From: Peptoniphilaceae bacterium AMB_02
Lineage (GTDB): Bacteria; Bacillota; Clostridia; Tissierellales; Peptoniphilaceae
Length of the DNA: 64,000 nt
Assembly (NCBI GenBank): GCA_036321625.1
Contig: CP143259.1
Span: 310,001 to 374,000 of the forward strand
Reading direction: 5' to 3'
A program made the position numbers and the translations under genes. Below the pieces are notes generated by a model. The model did not search any database. It saw nothing but the letters and a program-made list of their open reading frames with translations, and was not told the origin of the DNA. Within the stretch, counting starts at the first letter, position 1. Each line of letters begins with the position of its first letter. This document shows, piece by piece, positions 16,382 through 25,623 of the stretch.

Positions 16382-16738
16382 ATGATAAACATAAATAATG
16401 TTACAGGATTTATAATGCACGGCGATTATGTGTATGATGCAGATGAAGTAAAGCGTGAGTGGAATGATTATACGGACAAAGAAAAAGAAGGTTGGTATAC
16501 AACTAAGTCATATCGAGAGAAATTTTGTGCAAGGAATGTGTTAGAGGATTTATTTGAACATGCAGGAGAGGAGATGTATGAAGATGCAGATGAAAAAATG
16601 TTTGAATCTGTAACAAATGAACAGTTTAAGAGGCTGCAAGAAATTCTTGACGACATAACCAAAGACGACAGTTTTTTAACTTATTACGAAGATGAGTTAA
16701 TAGATAAAGATTCAAAAATGTATAAGGAAATAAGATAA
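16382..16738 (+). CDS. Hypothetical phage protein
   Basis: A 118-residue acidic protein (NNVTGFIMHGDYVYDADEVK). AAGGAAGGTGG precedes the ATG at 16382. It follows the methyltransferase frame by 16 bases, so it shares its transcript. No known domain. Confidence 0.68.
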   Translation: MININNVTGFIMHGDYVYDADEVKREWNDYTDKEKEGWYTTKSYREKFCARNVLEDLFEHAGEEMYEDADEKMFESVTNEQFKRLQEILDDITKDDSFLTYYEDELIDKDSKMYKEIR

Positions 16739-16855
16739 GTTAGAGAAATAAATAACATGGATTAGGGGGGGAGAAGATGATAGAGGAAGAGGATTCGAAA
16801 AGGCCATTTTAGAAATAGTATTAAATGATATTTATAACAGAAAGGATGATGAATA

Positions 16856-17110
16856 ATGAAATATAGAAAGAAACCAGTTGTGATTGAAGCAATTCAATAT
16901 TTAAGAGAAGAAAACATTTCATCATGTATGGATTTTTGTCCTGATATGGTTTTCAATGCAAAGGATAATGAATATGATATAAAAACATTGGAAGGAAATA
17001 TGAGAGTTTCAAAAGGCGAATATATTATTAAAGGGGTTCAAGGTGAATTTTATCCATGTAAACCTAACATATTTGAAGCAACTTATGAAAGGGTTGATGA
17101 TGAAATATAA
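16856..17110 (+). CDS. Conserved phage protein (KPVVIEAIQ family)
   Basis: An 84-residue protein with MKYRKKPVVIEAIQY at the start and the C-terminal pattern TLEGNMRVSKGEYIIKGVQG, EFYPCKPNIFEATYE. This is a widespread small phage family, sometimes called PGDYG-like, without known function. AAAGGATGATGA precedes the ATG. Recognition of the family is by pattern only. Confidence 0.8.
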   Translation: MKYRKKPVVIEAIQYLREENISSCMDFCPDMVFNAKDNEYDIKTLEGNMRVSKGEYIIKGVQGEFYPCKPNIFEATYERVDDEI

Positions 17111-17318
17111 ACCCAAAAAAGGATTTTACGATTTAAGCAATAAGCCGGAAACCCTAAGCAAAAAAGAACATCAGCAAATACAAGAAACACAAATGATGTT
17201 AATGAGAGTTGAAAAAAGAAAAGAGGAATACATGAAAGACAAAGCAGCTTGGCAAATGGCACAAGAAATGAGTGCAAAATTACAACAAATAATATTAAAA
17301 CATTATCAGGTGGACTAG
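17100..17318 (+). CDS. Hypothetical phage protein
   Basis: A 72-residue basic helical protein (KYKPKKGFYDLSNKPETLSK). Its start lies inside the end of the upstream gene (two consecutive ATGs at 17097 and 17100; the second has the better distance to AAAGGG). No recognised family. Confidence 0.6.
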   Translation: MKYKPKKGFYDLSNKPETLSKKEHQQIQETQMMLMRVEKRKEEYMKDKAAWQMAQEMSAKLQQIILKHYQVD

Positions 17319-17375
17319 AAATATGAAAAACATAATAATGAATGTTATTGAAACATATCAAGGAGAGGACTAAAA

Positions 17376-17918
17376 ATGACAACAATACAAGAAATGAGAA
17401 AAGTAATAAACCAAGCAGAAGAAACACTTGAAGAGCTTTACGAAAACGTCGAAGAGATGAAAAACAGGCTTGAAGAGATGGAGCTTGAGGATAAGCGGGA
17501 ACAAGAGCAAAAAACAATTTATAACTTGGAAATAGGAGATAAGTTTTATCATTTAAACACATACGGAGATATACGTGAGGACGTTTGGGGAAATTACGAA
17601 TTGGACCGATGTTTGATGAATGTGGGTAACATATATTTAACGTACGAAGATGCCGAAGACGAATTGAGAGCGAGAAGATTAATAGCAAAAGCTAAGAAAT
17701 CTCAAAAGGGATTTAAACCTGGTTGGGATAGCTCCATGAAAGAGAAACATTATATAAGATACAATTCCCACTACAATGCGATAGAAACCTGTTTCGTACA
17801 AGCATTTAAAAGCTTGCCCAGATTAGAGTATTGGCCGAACAAGGAAGATACGCTTGAGTTTGCGAATAAAAACGAAAAAGACCTAATTTGGTTCTTTACA
17901 GAATATAAAGGATATTGA
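17376..17918 (+). CDS. Conserved phage protein with N-terminal coiled coil
   Basis: A 180-residue protein. Residues about 1-45 form a coiled coil (AEETLEELYENVEEMKNRLE). The rest has the pattern EIGDKFYHLNTYGDI ... DRCLMNVGNIYLTYEDAEDE, seen in many phage proteins of unknown function. AAGGAGAGGAC precedes the ATG. Confidence 0.75.
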   Translation: MTTIQEMRKVINQAEETLEELYENVEEMKNRLEEMELEDKREQEQKTIYNLEIGDKFYHLNTYGDIREDVWGNYELDRCLMNVGNIYLTYEDAEDELRARRLIAKAKKSQKGFKPGWDSSMKEKHYIRYNSHYNAIETCFVQAFKSLPRLEYWPNKEDTLEFANKNEKDLIWFFTEYKGY

Positions 17919-17938
17919 AGTAGTGGAGGACTAAACTA

Positions 17939-18250
17939 ATGACAAACTTAAATTATCTAATTGAAAAAATAAAAGACTGGGCAATTGATAGAAATTTACA
18001 CACTGGAGATCCAGCCGGACAAATCAATAAACTTTTTGAAGAAGGCGGAGAAATAGCTAAAGCTTTTAATAAACAAAACACTGAAGATTTAAAAGACGGA
18101 ATAGGTGATGTAATCGTCGTACTGACCGTTTTATCTTTACAGCTTAACTTGGATATAACCGAGTGCGTAAAGCTTGCCTATGAAGAAATTAAAGACCGCA
18201 GAGGCAAACTTATTAACGGAGTCTTTGTCAAGGAGAGTGATTTGGAGTGA
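17939..18250 (+). CDS. MazG-like nucleotide pyrophosphohydrolase
   Basis: A 103-residue all-helical protein of the MazG-like fold. The metal-binding pattern is visible: KLFEEGGEIAKAF (E-E-x-x-E type, about residues 31-43) and DGIGDVIVVLTVL (about 56-68). Such enzymes hydrolyse NTPs or dNTPs; in phages they may adjust nucleotide pools or the stringent response. GTGGAGGAC precedes the ATG. Confidence 0.85.
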   Translation: MTNLNYLIEKIKDWAIDRNLHTGDPAGQINKLFEEGGEIAKAFNKQNTEDLKDGIGDVIVVLTVLSLQLNLDITECVKLAYEEIKDRRGKLINGVFVKESDLE

Positions 18251-18420
18251 TTGAGAATATGTTGGCTCTTACTTTTATCGGTCTGTTTGGTCTAGCAAGT
18301 TATTCTTATGGATACAGCAAAGGCCGACTGCATCAAACAATTATTCACATCAAAGAACTTGACAACATAATCGATAAGTTATCGGAAGAAAGGACAGATG
18401 ATACAGGAAAGGACTGGTAA
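18247..18420 (+). CDS. Small membrane-anchored phage protein
   Basis: A 57-residue protein with an N-terminal membrane segment (NMLALTFIGLFGLASYSYG) and a polar helical tail (HIKELDNIIDKLSEERTD). The start is GTG overlapping the stop of the MazG-like gene; AAGGAGAG lies upstream. Unknown function. Confidence 0.6.
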   Translation: MIENMLALTFIGLFGLASYSYGYSKGRLHQTIIHIKELDNIIDKLSEERTDDTGKDW

Positions 18421-18423
18421 AGA

Positions 18424-18867
18424 TTGGAGAGAGAACAGCTAAGACAATATCAAGACCTACTTAAAGAAATCAAAATGTTAAGAAAACGAATCGAACGTGA
18501 GAACAATAGAGCAAGCAATCAAACTGTTATAGACTCTGTCAAAGGTTCATCGCCCGAGTTTCCGTATCAACCTGTCACGTTTAGGATTGAAGGACTGGAG
18601 GATAGCACTGAGTCACGAACACGCAAAGACAGAAGATATAAGCTTTTGATGAACCGGATTAAGAAAGCGGAGACACTCAGAGAGAATATCGAAATCTTCA
18701 TAGCATCAATACCGGACTCAAAGGTAAGAATGATATTTGAGATGAGATACATCGACCAATACAGCTGGTGCAAAATAAGCATGAAACTTCATAGCAAACA
18801 TGAAAGCTATGCGAGAAACATACATGATAGATATTTAGAAAGTTTAAGGGACAAGTTGAGCGATTAG
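18424..18867 (+). CDS. DUF1492/ArpU-like late transcription regulator
   Basis: A 147-residue protein with a coiled N-terminus (EREQLRQYQDLLKEIKMLRK) and a C-terminal sigma-region-4-like helix-turn-helix (EMRYIDQYSWCKISMKLHSK, residues about 103-122). Proteins of the DUF1492/ArpU/RinA type sit just before packaging genes and switch on late transcription. The start is TTG, 4 bases after the previous stop, with GAAAGGA upstream. Function inferred from family and position. Confidence 0.8.
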   Translation: MEREQLRQYQDLLKEIKMLRKRIERENNRASNQTVIDSVKGSSPEFPYQPVTFRIEGLEDSTESRTRKDRRYKLLMNRIKKAETLRENIEIFIASIPDSKVRMIFEMRYIDQYSWCKISMKLHSKHESYARNIHDRYLESLRDKLSD

Positions 18868-19092
18868 AGCGATTTACATGTGATAATATGGTATTGGTGG
18901 ATAATAAAATTCTTAGTGGGAATCAAGGTAAGCGCGAGCGTGACGAACTCGTAAAAAGATGAATCCATTCTGTTGTCCTTTTATGCCAGACAACCCATGA
19001 CTAGAGTGATGATTGGAAAGAGCATAACCAGAGTATATACATGTTCTACACACTAAGAATTTATACGAATCTCCTTTTTAAATATTTTATTA

Positions 19093-19129
19093 GCAAGGCA
19101 CGTTGGGTCGCACACCTGACGTGTTTTGC
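19093..19129 (+). other. Long RNA hairpin before the packaging genes
   Basis: GCAAGGCACGT (19093-19103) pairs with ACGTGTTTTGC (19119-19129), an 11-bp stem with two G-U pairs and a 15-base loop. There is no T run, so it is not a normal terminator. It lies in the 18868-19146 gap between the late regulator and the packaging genes and overlaps the only possible upstream start (TTG 19126) of the next gene. The rest of that gap shows no gene I can support. Confidence 0.45.
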
Positions 19130-19146
19130 TTTATCGAGAACGGAAT

Positions 19147-19479
19147 GTGTTGAGTGACCAGTCGCTTGACACGTGGGAACTATACGCTATACGACGCAGG
19201 GGTGGGAGCAAAGTGTATGAAATAAAACTGTCAATCAAGTATCTTGAAGGATTGGAGAGACCTTGGTTACTCAAACGAGAACATGGAGAGTACGAACAGC
19301 ACGCACACTTCTATACAAGAAAAGATGCTGAGAAAGTAAGAAGACTCATTGACTGCGACAGATATCCTTACTGTAAGGAATACCGAATCGCAATGCAGAG
19401 AATCTTAACCGAGGAAGAATTCAAGAAACTAAACAAGAAACAGAGATACTTCAATGTTAATAAAGGAGTGTGTTGGTAA
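19147..19479 (+). CDS. Hypothetical phage protein before HNH gene
   Basis: About 110 residues (WELYAIRRRGGSKVYEIKLS; HAHFYTRKDAEKVRRLIDCD), basic, with an apparently compact alpha/beta pattern. No ATG is available; GTG 19147 is my choice, with TTG 19126 or 19150 as alternatives and no clear ribosome binding site for any. Position next to the HNH gene suggests a packaging-related role, unproven. Confidence 0.62.
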   Translation: MLSDQSLDTWELYAIRRRGGSKVYEIKLSIKYLEGLERPWLLKREHGEYEQHAHFYTRKDAEKVRRLIDCDRYPYCKEYRIAMQRILTEEEFKKLNKKQRYFNVNKGVCW

Positions 19480-19482
19480 GGT

Positions 19483-20172
19483 GTGAATTATAATAAAAAG
19501 TCATGGACAAGAAAGTCAGACTACATAAAACAAAGAGACGGATATTTATGTCAGGAATGTCTGAGACGTGGAGAGAGAACTGGAGCAGACCATGTGCACC
19601 ACATAAACCCAGTAGAGACACACAGCGACCTCAGATGGGAGAATGACAACCTAATAAGCCTATGCCTATCATGCCATAACAAAATGCACCACAGGGCGGA
19701 TAGAAGGCTCACAAGGCTTGGTAGATGGTATCAGAGAATATATCAGACTGTAAAAGGAAATAAAAAAATGACAGAGATTAGATTCGTAATAGGACCACCT
19801 TGTTCGGGTAAGAGCACATATGTTAAAGAGCACAAAGGAAGAAACGATATTGTGTATGACCTTGATGAAATTGTAAAAGCAATTACATTAAACGAACTGC
19901 ACGACAAGAACCCAAAGGCTATTGAATATGCTCTTGACATCAGACATCTAATCTTAACCAAACTTGAAACAGAGACAGAGTTTGACACAGCTTGGATTAT
20001 TAGTACAGAGATGAAAGATAGGTTTTATGATTATTATCTTTACAAACCACAGATAATTAAAATGCCAGCATCACAGACAGAGTGTTTATATAGATTACAC
20101 AAAAATCCAGATGGAAGAAATGTAGAGGAGACGGAAAAAGTAATCAGAGATTATTTCGCATCCCCCCTCTAA
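19483..20172 (+). CDS. HNH endonuclease fused to P-loop kinase-like domain
   Basis: A 229-residue protein. Residues about 1-75 form an HNH nuclease with a zinc-binding frame: CQEC ... ADHVHHINP ... NDNLISLCLSCHNKMHH. Residues about 97-229 form a P-loop domain with Walker A GPPCSGKST. HNH nucleases beside the terminase help cos cleavage in HK97-type phages. A good internal start (ATG 19770 after AAAGGAAA) could give the P-loop part alone. The start is GTG. The fusion is uncommon in my experience. Confidence 0.85.
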   Translation: MNYNKKSWTRKSDYIKQRDGYLCQECLRRGERTGADHVHHINPVETHSDLRWENDNLISLCLSCHNKMHHRADRRLTRLGRWYQRIYQTVKGNKKMTEIRFVIGPPCSGKSTYVKEHKGRNDIVYDLDEIVKAITLNELHDKNPKAIEYALDIRHLILTKLETETEFDTAWIISTEMKDRFYDYYLYKPQIIKMPASQTECLYRLHKNPDGRNVEETEKVIRDYFASPL

Positions 20173-20225
20173 AAATACACATTTGGCATCGGGGGAAAAC
20201 GACGGGAGGGGGAGGGTTTTCCGAC
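20158..20225 (+). other. Candidate cos (packaging) site
   Basis: Between the end of the HNH gene and the small terminase gene lies GCATC-CCCCC (20158-20167) and, 17 bases on, GCATC-GGGGG (20186-20195), followed by GGGAGGGGGAGGG (20204-20216) and the inverted pair GGAAAAC/GTTTTCC. The strong C/G blocks in a low-GC phage, next to HNH and terminase genes, fit a cohesive-end site. No cut position can be read from sequence alone. Confidence 0.5.
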
Positions 20226-20256
20226 CGTGATTGAAAACAAGGGAAGGGGTGAAATT

Positions 20257-20616
20257 ATGGCAAGAAAAACTACAAAGAATCAAATAGTAAAAGAAGTACA
20301 AAAAGCGATGTCAGAGCTTGGGACATACAAAAAAGAGTACAACAGAATGGTAGACATTTATGCCGGACTTTTGCACCAGTACCAAGTTTTTGAAGATGAA
20401 TTTGAAAAATCCGGTTATAAAATTGAAGAGGAGTATACAAACAAAGCGGGAGCGACCAACATGAGGAAAGTCCCTCTGTACGGAGCAATGGAGAGCATAA
20501 GAAAAGATATTGCAACCTATTCCGACAGACTTGGACTTAATCCAAAATCAATGGAGTCAATCACTGCTGAAAAAACAAGCTCTTCAAGTTTAGGGAAGAT
20601 ATTAAGTGAAATATAA
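20257..20616 (+). CDS. terS: Terminase small subunit (P27 type)
   Basis: A 119-residue protein fitting the P27 terminase small-subunit family: N-terminal helix-turn-helix-like region, then YGAMESIRKDIATYSDRLGL and NPKSMESI at the end. It recognises the packaging site. The ATG at 20257 follows AAGGGAAGGGGTG. The large subunit gene starts inside its end. Confidence 0.88.
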   Translation: MARKTTKNQIVKEVQKAMSELGTYKKEYNRMVDIYAGLLHQYQVFEDEFEKSGYKIEEEYTNKAGATNMRKVPLYGAMESIRKDIATYSDRLGLNPKSMESITAEKTSSSSLGKILSEI

Positions 20617-22321
20617 AAACTATGATTTAGTTTTAGAATATGTTGACGACATAATAACCGGTAAGAGACTAGCCAACATAGAACAAATACAAGGGTGCGA
20701 AAGATTTCTAAAGGACCTCAAAAATCCTGACTATGATTTCAGGCCAAGAGAAGCCGAAAAAGTAATCGCAATAATAGAAAAAACATTTAAGAACATGCAA
20801 GGAGAAACTCAAGACGGAACACCGCTTAGAGGAACTCCTTTTTTGTTAGAGCCTTTTCAGAAATTTCAAGTTTATAACATTATGGGGTTTTGGCACAGGG
20901 ACACCGAGATATTAAGATTCAAAGAAGTTTTTATCTTCATACCTCGTAAAAATATTAAGACCTCTTTTGCTGCAGCACTCGCATGGGCACTGTCTTTATA
21001 TTTTAGACAGTCGGGATCTAAATGCTACATCGTAGGTTCAGCACTCAAACAAGCATTAGAGAGTTTTAACTTTATAAACTACAACATAAAACAAATGGGA
21101 GAAGAAGATTATTTCAGAATCCTTGACAACAACTCCGAACATTCAATATCAAGAGAATTTGACGACGGATTTATGCGAATTGAAGCACTTGCAGCAAATC
21201 CGGATAGACAAGACTCGTTCAACTGCAACATTGCAATTGCTGACGAGATGCACGCATATAAAACACCTAAGCAATATAACGTAATCAAAGAAGCAATGAA
21301 AGCATATTCGAACAAACTCATGATTGGAATAACCACAGCGGGTGACAACATGAACAGTTTTTGTTATAGAAGACTTGAATACTGCAAAAAGATTTTAAAT
21401 GGAACAGTCATAGACGAACAATACTATGTTTTCATCGCAAAAGCGGACCAAAGAAAAGATGGGACAGTAGATTTCACAAATCCGATAGAGCATCAGAAAG
21501 CAAATCCGGCCTATGGAATTTCAATTAGACCAGAGGACCTTGAAAGCGATGCAAGGCAAGCACAAAACGACCCACAGCAAAGAAAAGACTTCTTGGCAAA
21601 GTCGTTAAACGTTTACACATCAAGTACAAAGTCATACTTCAATCTTGACACATTCAAGAAATCAGATTCGGAGTATGACTGGACCATAGAAGAACTGGCC
21701 AAACTCCCAATCGAATGGTTTGGCGGCGCTGACCTTGCAAAGATGCATGACTTAACGGCCGCTGCGCTGAAAGGAACGTACAACGATGTCGACATTTCAA
21801 TCACTCATGCATTTTTCCCAAGAACAAGGGCAAATCAAAAAGCAGATGAGGATAACATTCCATTGTTTGACTGGCTCGACAATGGATGGCTGACAATGAC
21901 CGACGGAGATGTGACAAACCATGCCGATATTGTGAAATGGTTTATAAAAATGAGAAGTCTTGGATTTAAAATAAAACAACTAGGATTCGACAGGAAATTC
22001 GGAGAAGAATTTTTCCTCGAGATGAAGAAACAGAGATTCAACATTGTAGATGAACCGCAGCTCTATATAAACAAGTCGAAAGGTTTTCGCCGAATAGAAC
22101 AAAAGGTTCTTGCCGGTAAATTTTATTACTTGCACAACAGAGCGTACGAATACTGTGTTGAAAATGTTCACGGAATAGAAAAAACAGATGATATGATTCA
22201 ATATGAAAAAGTAATGAGGAATATGAGAATTGACCTATTCGATGCGGATGTATTTGCAACGTGTAGGTTGATTGGGAATTTAGAGAACAGTAACAGAGCT
22301 AGTAAATGGCTCAACGGATAG
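20606..22321 (+). CDS. terL: Terminase large subunit
   Basis: A 571-residue packaging motor. The ATPase domain has the Walker-A-like PRKNIKTSFAAALAW (about 113-127) and Walker B NIAIADEMH (about 208-216). The nuclease domain shows acidic residues in FGGADLAKMHDL (about 372) and FDADVFATC (near the C-terminus). The start is GTG overlapping the end of terS. It fits the HK97-type Terminase_1 family. Confidence 0.95.
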   Translation: MKYKNYDLVLEYVDDIITGKRLANIEQIQGCERFLKDLKNPDYDFRPREAEKVIAIIEKTFKNMQGETQDGTPLRGTPFLLEPFQKFQVYNIMGFWHRDTEILRFKEVFIFIPRKNIKTSFAAALAWALSLYFRQSGSKCYIVGSALKQALESFNFINYNIKQMGEEDYFRILDNNSEHSISREFDDGFMRIEALAANPDRQDSFNCNIAIADEMHAYKTPKQYNVIKEAMKAYSNKLMIGITTAGDNMNSFCYRRLEYCKKILNGTVIDEQYYVFIAKADQRKDGTVDFTNPIEHQKANPAYGISIRPEDLESDARQAQNDPQQRKDFLAKSLNVYTSSTKSYFNLDTFKKSDSEYDWTIEELAKLPIEWFGGADLAKMHDLTAAALKGTYNDVDISITHAFFPRTRANQKADEDNIPLFDWLDNGWLTMTDGDVTNHADIVKWFIKMRSLGFKIKQLGFDRKFGEEFFLEMKKQRFNIVDEPQLYINKSKGFRRIEQKVLAGKFYYLHNRAYEYCVENVHGIEKTDDMIQYEKVMRNMRIDLFDADVFATCRLIGNLENSNRASKWLNG

Positions 22322-22362
22322 GGGTAGAGTACAGGCCCAATGGATAAAGAGTAGGTGATTAA

Positions 22363-23562
22363 ATGAGCAAAAAACGAAACAAGAAAAAATCAAGAGCAGA
22401 GCCGAGATTAAGAGAAACTTTAAAAGAATGGCTTGCATTTACGGACGGTGGTTCGGATTTACTTTGTGTGAAAGGATATACAAGACTGTCTGATAATCCC
22501 GAGGTACGAATGGGTATTGAAAGAATTGCGGACCTCATTTCAGCAATGACAATTCACTTAATGAGAAACCAAGACAACGGAGACGTGAGAGTTAAAAACG
22601 AACTTTCAAGGAAGATTGATATAAATCCTTACAGTTACATGACTAGACAACTTTGGATATCTTGGATAGTCAAATCAATGCTGATAAACGGAAACGCTAT
22701 CGTATTTCCATATACCGAAAAAGGCATGCTTGACGAGTTAAAACCAATATCTTTTGATGATGTGACATTTTTCAGCGAGGATATTGGATACAAAGTCCAC
22801 ATCAAAGGTAAACCATTTAAACCGAATGAAATACTTCATTTCCGAATCAACCCAAAAGACACGCAACCTTGGATGGGAGAGTCATATAAAGTTGTATTAA
22901 AAGACGTAATCCAGAACCTAAAACAAGCCGGATATACAACCAATGAATTCATGGCAAACAAGGTTATCCCGAACTTGATTGTAAAGGTCGACGCACTGAC
23001 CGATGAACTAGCAAGCAATGAAGGAAGAGAAAGGGTATACGACAAATACCTTTCCGCATCTAAAGCCGGCGAACCTTGGATAATACCATCCGGACTAATA
23101 GAGGTCGAACAAATTAAACCCCTGACCTTAAACGACATAGCAATAAAAGACACAATTGAATTAAGTAAGAAAACAGTATCAGGTATTTTAGGAATACCCG
23201 CTTTTTTATTGGGAATTGGGAATTTCAACAAAGAAGAGTACAACAACTTTATAAGAACTCGAATTGCAGTAATCGCAAAAGCAATCGAGCAAGAACTGAC
23301 GATGAAACTTCTGTATAGTCCAGACCTGTATTTCAAATTCAATGTGAGGTCCTTGTACGCATACGGTTTACAAGAAATATCAAACGTATATTCAAACCTA
23401 TTTGTACGTGGAATTGTAACAGGCAATGAAGTCAGAGACGCACTTGGAATGAGTCCAAAAGAAGGACTGGACAATTTGACCATACTAGAAAACTACATCC
23501 CGCTAGACAAAATTGGAGACCAAGAAAAATTAGGAGGTGGTGAGATAGATGATAAGAACTAA
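22363..23562 (+). CDS. HK97-family portal protein
   Basis: A 399-residue portal protein. Typical features are [19 protein letters not shown] near residues 46-64, the middle [18 protein letters not shown] and [20 protein letters not shown] (about 275-294). It forms the dodecameric ring through which DNA enters the head. The order terL-portal-protease-capsid is that of HK97 phages. Overlaps the protease gene by 14 bases. Confidence 0.95.
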   Translation: MSKKRNKKKSRAEPRLRETLKEWLAFTDGGSDLLCVKGYTRLSDNPEVRMGIERIADLISAMTIHLMRNQDNGDVRVKNELSRKIDINPYSYMTRQLWISWIVKSMLINGNAIVFPYTEKGMLDELKPISFDDVTFFSEDIGYKVHIKGKPFKPNEILHFRINPKDTQPWMGESYKVVLKDVIQNLKQAGYTTNEFMANKVIPNLIVKVDALTDELASNEGRERVYDKYLSASKAGEPWIIPSGLIEVEQIKPLTLNDIAIKDTIELSKKTVSGILGIPAFLLGIGNFNKEEYNNFIRTRIAVIAKAIEQELTMKLLYSPDLYFKFNVRSLYAYGLQEISNVYSNLFVRGIVTGNEVRDALGMSPKEGLDNLTILENYIPLDKIGDQEKLGGGEIDDKN

Positions 23563-24139
23563 TGAAAAACATACACGCTCTATGCGAACCGAACTAAGAG
23601 CAAAACCCGACACAGATAAAAAAGTAATCGAAGGTTATTTTGCAGTCTTTGACAGTCCTACCGAACTTTGGGCCGGTGCATTTGAAAAGATTTCAAGGAA
23701 TGCTTTTGATAACACGATAAGTGGAGACATAAGAGCATTAACAAATCATGACACATCGCTCGTTTTAGGTAGAACAAAAGCCGGTACGCTGAAACTGTCT
23801 GTCGACAGTCACGGATTGTATGGAGAAATAACAGTAAACGAAAACGACACAGATGCCATGAACCTTTATGAACGCGTTAAACGTGGTGACGTAGACCAAT
23901 GCAGCTTTGGATTCTACATCTTAAAAGAATCTACAGACTGGAGAGATGATGGGTCGGTTATCTGGACCCTTGAAGAAGTGGAGTTATTTGAAGTTTCTTG
24001 CTGTACATTCCCAGCTTACAAAGACACTGGAATCCAAGCGAGAGAACAACAAGTCGAACAATACAAAAATAAACAGTTGCAATATTGGCAACAATCGATG
24101 AAAGAGAGGATACAAAATGTTAAGAGCACTGATGCTTAG
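23549..24139 (+). CDS. Prohead protease (HK97 / U35 type)
   Basis: A 196-residue capsid maturation protease. The catalytic region is recognisable: [20 protein letters not shown] with the His, and [11 protein letters not shown] with the nucleophilic Ser (about 112). It cleaves the scaffold-like delta domain of the capsid protein encoded next. GGAGGTGGTGAG lies upstream of its ATG. Confidence 0.94.
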   Translation: MIRTNEKHTRSMRTELRAKPDTDKKVIEGYFAVFDSPTELWAGAFEKISRNAFDNTISGDIRALTNHDTSLVLGRTKAGTLKLSVDSHGLYGEITVNENDTDAMNLYERVKRGDVDQCSFGFYILKESTDWRDDGSVIWTLEEVELFEVSCCTFPAYKDTGIQAREQQVEQYKNKQLQYWQQSMKERIQNVKSTDA

Positions 24140-25418
24140 AAAAAAACAAGAAGAATTAAGAAAGAAACTGGAAGAGTTAAAACTCCTCGAAGATGAATTA
24201 AAAATCCGCGAAGACGAACTTGCACAAGCAATCGAAGAAGTTGAAACAGAAGAAGAGCAAGAAACAGTCGAAGAAGCAGTCGAGAAATTCGAAGAAGAAA
24301 AAGCAGAATTACTTAAAGACAAAGGAAACCTTGAAAGCGAATTAAAAAAGGTAGACGACGAACTTGAAGAAATTGAAGAAAGAGCAGAAGAAACAAAAGA
24401 AGCTGAGACAAGAGAAGTTAAACCGGAACAAGAACCGAGAATATCAAAAGATGAAGGAGGCTACAGAGATAGCATGAAAGTAAACAAATACGAAACTAGA
24501 GAACAAATGTTAAGAAGATTAGAACAGCCGGAAGTAAGGGAATTCTATGAAAATATCAGAAACATATTCTTAGAAAGAGCAGAGATAACAGGTGGAGAGC
24601 TACTAATCCCAGAGCAAGTAATGACATCCATCCAACACAGAGTGGGCGACTATGGAGTCCTTATAAACGAAGTAGACGTGCAAACAATAAAAGGAAAAGG
24701 AAGAATAATCTTAAACGCTGGAGCACCGATCCTAGCATGGACCGAAATGTGTGCAGACTTACAAGAATCTACAATCGGTTCATTTAAAGCAGTTGAATTT
24801 GACGGATACAAACTTGGTGGATATATCTTCTTATGTAACGCACAAATCGAAGATGCAATAATCGACCTTGCTAATTTTGTAGAAGCTGAATTCGCAAAAG
24901 CAATTGCAAAGTACAAAGATGAAGCAATTATGAACGGTGAAGGTGCAGCATCTAAACAACCAGAAGGAATCCTGACAAAAGTGACAGCAGTAACCGATGT
25001 TGAAGGGATTCCAGAAATGTTAGGCTTAATCGGCGAACTTGACCATGAGGACCAAGATTATCATGTTGAAAACGTAATCGTTGTAATGAATAGAGCAACT
25101 TACTACAAGAAAATCCTTGCTGAAACATTCGGTAAAAACGCTGATGCCAAAATGGTGTATGACGGAATAAACAGAGTCCTACCAGATGGAACTAGAGTCG
25201 TTCTTTCTAAAACAGTGCCAGCCGACGAATTTGTAATCGGAGACTTCAAGAATGGTTACAAGTGGGTAGACAGAAAAGGAACTACTTTTGATGTGAATGA
25301 TAGACTTAAGTGGATAGAAGAACAAACAGGATTCAAAGTATCCGGAAGACACGACGGAAAAGTTGTACACGAAGCATTTTTCAAGAGAGGTAAATTTGTC
25401 GCAGCTCCGGGAGCATAG
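24117..25418 (+). CDS. Major capsid protein with N-terminal delta domain (HK97 type)
   Basis: A 433-residue HK97-fold capsid protein. Residues about 1-110 form a long charged coiled coil, the scaffolding delta domain expected to be removed by the protease. The capsid part starts near ISKDEGGYRDSMK and includes the typical QTIKGKGRIILNAGAPILAW and AIMNGEGAASKQPEGILTK regions. The gene overlaps the protease gene by 23 bases. Expected to be the most abundant virion protein. Confidence 0.95.
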   Translation: MLRALMLRKKQEELRKKLEELKLLEDELKIREDELAQAIEEVETEEEQETVEEAVEKFEEEKAELLKDKGNLESELKKVDDELEEIEERAEETKEAETREVKPEQEPRISKDEGGYRDSMKVNKYETREQMLRRLEQPEVREFYENIRNIFLERAEITGGELLIPEQVMTSIQHRVGDYGVLINEVDVQTIKGKGRIILNAGAPILAWTEMCADLQESTIGSFKAVEFDGYKLGGYIFLCNAQIEDAIIDLANFVEAEFAKAIAKYKDEAIMNGEGAASKQPEGILTKVTAVTDVEGIPEMLGLIGELDHEDQDYHVENVIVVMNRATYYKKILAETFGKNADAKMVYDGINRVLPDGTRVVLSKTVPADEFVIGDFKNGYKWVDRKGTTFDVNDRLKWIEEQTGFKVSGRHDGKVVHEAFFKRGKFVAAPGA

Positions 25419-25427
25419 GAGGACAAA

Positions 25428-25619
25428 ATGAAAGTTAAAGCTTTAATTGAATTTAATGACTATAAAGAGAACGTAACAAGAAAAATCGGCGAAGAATTTG
25501 TCGTATCAAAAGAACGACTCGCCGAGATAACTCTTGCAAGTAAAAATTATGGTAATGGAAAACCATGGGTAGAATTAATAGAAGAACCTAAGCCAAAGCA
25601 AACAAAGACAAAGAGGTGA
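25428..25619 (+). CDS. Small head-region protein
   Basis: A 63-residue protein (KVKALIEFNDYKENVTRKIG, basic tail KPKQTKTKR) in the usual place between capsid and head-tail connector genes. It is a common small phage gene of unknown role. GGAGGACAAA precedes the ATG. Confidence 0.75.
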   Translation: MKVKALIEFNDYKENVTRKIGEEFVVSKERLAEITLASKNYGNGKPWVELIEEPKPKQTKTKR

Positions 25620-25623
25620 TGTA

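Noticed and set aside
16756-16854. Frame with EKAILEIVLNDIYNRKDDE and a G7 run between two phage genes
   Set aside because: No start codon in that frame and a stop right after the nearby ATG; too short to support as a gene, and the G run alone is not evidence of switching.
17323-17373. 16-codon frame after the gene at 17100
   Set aside because: Too short and without any support; the AAGGAGAGGAC in it serves the next gene.
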